64,000 nucleotides of DNA, taken from positions 2,449,935 through 2,513,934 of the forward strand of contig JAQFVV010012512.1 in the NCBI GenBank assembly GCA_028023455.1, read 5' to 3'. Positions 61,174-64,000 of this stretch are shown in pieces. This stretch comes from Epiperipatus broadwayi. Lineage: Eukaryota; Onychophora; Udeonychophora; Euonychophora; Peripatidae. The notes beneath the pieces were generated by a model. It worked only from the letters and a program-made list of their open reading frames with translations. It was not told the origin of the DNA and ran no database searches. A program made the translations under genes and the position numbers. Every line of letters starts with the position of its first letter. The first letter of the stretch is position 1.

Positions 61174-62440
61174 ACAAAATAAAAAGGGTAAATTATTTCT
61201 TTTATGAACATGTTATTAGATTGCTAAAAATACAAATAATAATGTTTTGAAAAGAGTCAAACATTCACAATTGAATGAACTGGTTTTCACTTGTGGCATT
61301 ATTATGGTGGCAGGTGACACTTTTTTGGATTTTGTTTTTCATTTCAGCGTTATTAATCTTCAATGATTTATTTGTTAAATGTTTGAAAATAACTGCAATT
61401 GAGACAAGGTGTCAATGAAAGATTTTGATTTGTTAGTCTTTTGTTCCTTTGATATATTTTATTTAGTTCATTTTTGAATGTGTTTGGGTGCTTTTTGCAT
61501 TATTGTTGTATAAGGATTTACATCTTCTGCACCATAGACCATAAAGGATGAATACACTGATTGTGCTGTCAGCAAAGACCTTTTTAAGGAATCAAATAAG
61601 CTATTAATTTTTATTATTTTATTTCTGAAGAGTGTGTATAATATTATTGACCAAATGTTATTAAGTCCTTGGTATGAAAAAAAGGTGATCCTGTTTCTAA
61701 ATCTTTGTGGAAAAGGGTGCATAGATGATCTACATTTTGGAAATTTTTTTTGTATCTTGGGAAGTGTTGTGTGGGACTTGAATTTAGGAATTTTAAGTAA
61801 AAAGTCATAATATTTTGGTTCATGTGTCCAGAATTTGAATTTATAGCAAAATTATTTATTAGTGATATTGAGCTCAGTTTTATTATTGTTTTGTTCAGTG
61901 TGTAAAAGTGAATAAATTTCCCAGTACTTAAATTTATTTTGTGGTGGTATGAAAACCAAGTTTTTTTTATAAACAACAATGGAGTGAATAATGCTTTTAG
62001 GTATTCTTGAACTGGAAGAGATTTATCTATGTGGATGATTTTACTGTCTGTTTGTAGATATGGAATTTTTTTAACATTGAGAGATTATAAGCCAGTCTAA
62101 AACATTTCTGGTTTATATATATTGAGAGATTATGTTAATTGTTTTTTGGATTCTGAATGTTAGAATTGTGTAAAGCCCTAAACCATTTTATTGAGAGTGA
62201 ATTTTTGAGATTATAGATATTGAGATTGCCTTTTTCCAAACAGAAGATTTCGGCAAAGTGAGTCTATTTGATTAATAAAAGCTTTGGTATATAATATTGT
62301 TGAAATGTAGTATGTAATTTTTGTCATGAGCAGCATGTTAAATAGTGATATCTTAGCACAAAGTGATAGGTATGATTTTGCTAGTGATGATACAGGTTGA
62401 ACTGGAATCCAACAAATGGATTAGGTTTGTTTTTAAAATG
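61172..62440 (-). pseudogene. L1/Tx1-type LINE remnant (end of RT domain and C-terminus)
   Basis: The minus strand reads, from about 62380, CYLSLCAKISLFNMLLMTKI, TYYISTILYTKAFINQIDSL, CRNLLFGKR. This matches the thumb-side block of L1/Tx1-like reverse transcriptases (L-LRAKI-V-N--L-SKL-Y, pairs of hydrophobic helices, then the F-W/FG-R region). After several stops, two overlapping frames follow (61979-61644 and 61722-61468) with QHFPRYKKNFQNVDHLCTLF, HKDLETGSPFFHTKDL, then LTAQSVYSSFMVYGAEDVNP, presumably the C-terminal extension. Upstream RT motifs are absent, so it is 5'-truncated. A 3'UTR of about 290 bases ends at the (ATT)n array. Confidence 0.6.
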
Positions 62441-62562
62441 ATTTCTTAAACTACTAACAGTGCAAATGTGCTATGCATAGGATTTTCCATGTTGAATGTT
62501 AACTTACAGTTGTCTTTATAATCTGAAAAAATCGTTGCAAGTCCATGTAAGCTATACATGAC

Positions 62563-62856
<294 letters not shown>

Positions 62857-64000
62857 TTTCAAAGTAATTCATTAAGCAATCAAAAGTTTACATAATGAAT
62901 TTACATTAATGATGTTACATTTAATTAGTAATATACAATGGTTACAAACATATACATTTTGTTACATACAATTGCCAATATATGTAATGTTACACACCGA
63001 TACATATAATTAAACACAAGCAGTAATATACAAATTATTACACACAGATACATTTGATTAAATACAAATGGTTACATCAATAAATTAATGTCAGTTAAAT
63101 AAATCTGTTCATAATTCTGTAGTATCTTCAATCTTGTTTTTTTCTTATTCTAATAAAAACAAATTTATTGACACATATGATCATTTATAGAGTCAATTGA
63201 TCTATCAAATAATTAAGTCTAGTTGATCTTGTAATAATATATATATATATAACTGACTATTCGTGGCAATTGCATTCGATTTTTGTCAGTGCTCTGTTGT
63301 TGACACATTAAGAACAAGGTTCCATGAAAGATGTTTTGTGAAGCAAGTTTTCTATAGAATTCCCTAATACCTTCCAGCTTAATCTAAAAAGTACTAGAAT
63401 GTCATCTAGGATTATAATTATATACAAAAATCCATTTAATACATCACAGTGCATACAAAATATATGTACTAGCTCTAATTTTCAAAAAATTATCTATTGT
63501 GTAGTTTTTAAAAAGGTATGCAACAGTAATTGAAGAATTGTTAAAAATATTGAGAAGGGTTGTGCATTATATGATCAAAACATATGCAATTATAACATAT
63601 TCAAACATTATAAAAAGGCTATTATAACATATTTAATCATTATAAAAATATTCTTGATTTTCAAAATTTCTTTTTCAGAGGTGGCTAAAGGCATCAATAT
63701 TTGCAAAATTTCTTCTGTATTTCTAAAAATAAAACAATGTTGGAAGTGATCTTAAATCAAACTCATTTAGTAAGTCAAAGTATCTGGGCTCAACTTCCAG
63801 AATTTAAATTTTCTAACAAGTTGTAAATTATTTAAGCCCAGTAGAGGTATATCTAAGTTATATAATGTTGGTTAATTTATTAATTGATGTTTTTCACTAT
63901 TTATATTTATTTGTTGGTGAATAGTATGATAGACTGTGTATGTTCAATATAGGTTTTATTAGATTAGCCCAATAACTAATACCAGAGAGTGGCCTATCTG
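62857..64000. other. AT-rich DNA with GTTACA-type words
   Basis: From 62890 to 63080 there are several irregular repeats of GTTACAnACA/TACATTTGATTAAATAC words, a degenerate short tandem pattern that may be the body of the element whose tail is the array at 62563. The remainder shows nothing recognisable. Confidence 0.4.

Noticed and set aside
63670-63730. Acceptor-like TTTTTCAG followed by a short open stretch
   Set aside because: The frame closes after about 22 codons with no donor or terminal-exon context, unlike the pair at 24058/37336.

Overview
The window is strongly AT-rich animal-type DNA. It has no bacterial gene layout and no rRNA or CRISPR. It holds long spliceosomal-type intron or intergenic DNA, many trinucleotide and tetranucleotide arrays, non-LTR retrotransposons of the RTE and L1/Tx1 types, mariner, pogo/Tigger and hAT debris, a GIY-YIG (Penelope-like) remnant and tRNA-derived SINEs. 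This mix fits a large, repeat-rich invertebrate genome; a mollusc such as a cephalopod is possible but not shown by anything decisive here. All calls are by eye, without alignment software or database searches.

Layout. 1-9.2 kb: AT-rich DNA, a decayed retrotransposon ORF1 with a zinc knuckle on the minus strand (2.85-4.14 kb), several microsatellites and a short minisatellite (5.3-5.8 kb). 9.2-12.9 kb: a broken RTE element (EN half at 9.2-10.6 kb, 3' end at 11.87-12.13 kb) with the 3' end of another LINE between the halves, then a mariner relic. 12.9-20.7 kb: two direct repeats of about 1.7 kb, each with a TATA box, flanking 4.2 kb that begins with a 43-44 bp satellite of about 28 units; this looks like an LTR-type element without recognisable enzymes. 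24.06-37.41 kb: two candidate exons of one host gene on the plus strand, joined in phase across a 13.1 kb intron. That intron contains an intact 1000-codon RTE element on the minus strand, a 452-codon minus-strand frame with tandem 30-residue repeats (two stops), a 265-bp repeat in two copies and a hAT/tRNA-Gly fusion. 37.9-46.2 kb: a 161-bp near-perfect palindrome, two copies of a decayed GIY-YIG element, a retroposed ORF1-type element with a 14-bp target duplication and an odd inverted 5' junction, and a Tigger transposase tail. 51.3-57.9 kb: an inverted repeat with tRNA-like arms, a full-length but mutated RTE copy, an older RTE fragment and a second, more diverged inverted repeat. 59.2-62.9 kb: a 560-bp nested foldback, a tRNA-derived SINE, a LINE RT remnant and a large compound microsatellite.

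How it fits together. Only the two exons look like host coding sequence. Almost everything else recognisable is mobile DNA of several ages: one apparently intact RTE element that may have been active recently, three damaged relatives, and non-autonomous elements (SINEs, foldbacks, a possible non-coding LTR element) that would depend on enzymes encoded elsewhere. No coherent new multi-gene system was found. The most unusual items are the repeat-bearing 452-codon frame, the inverted-flank retroposition junction, the foldbacks with tRNA-like arms, and the satellite placed directly after an LTR-like repeat.
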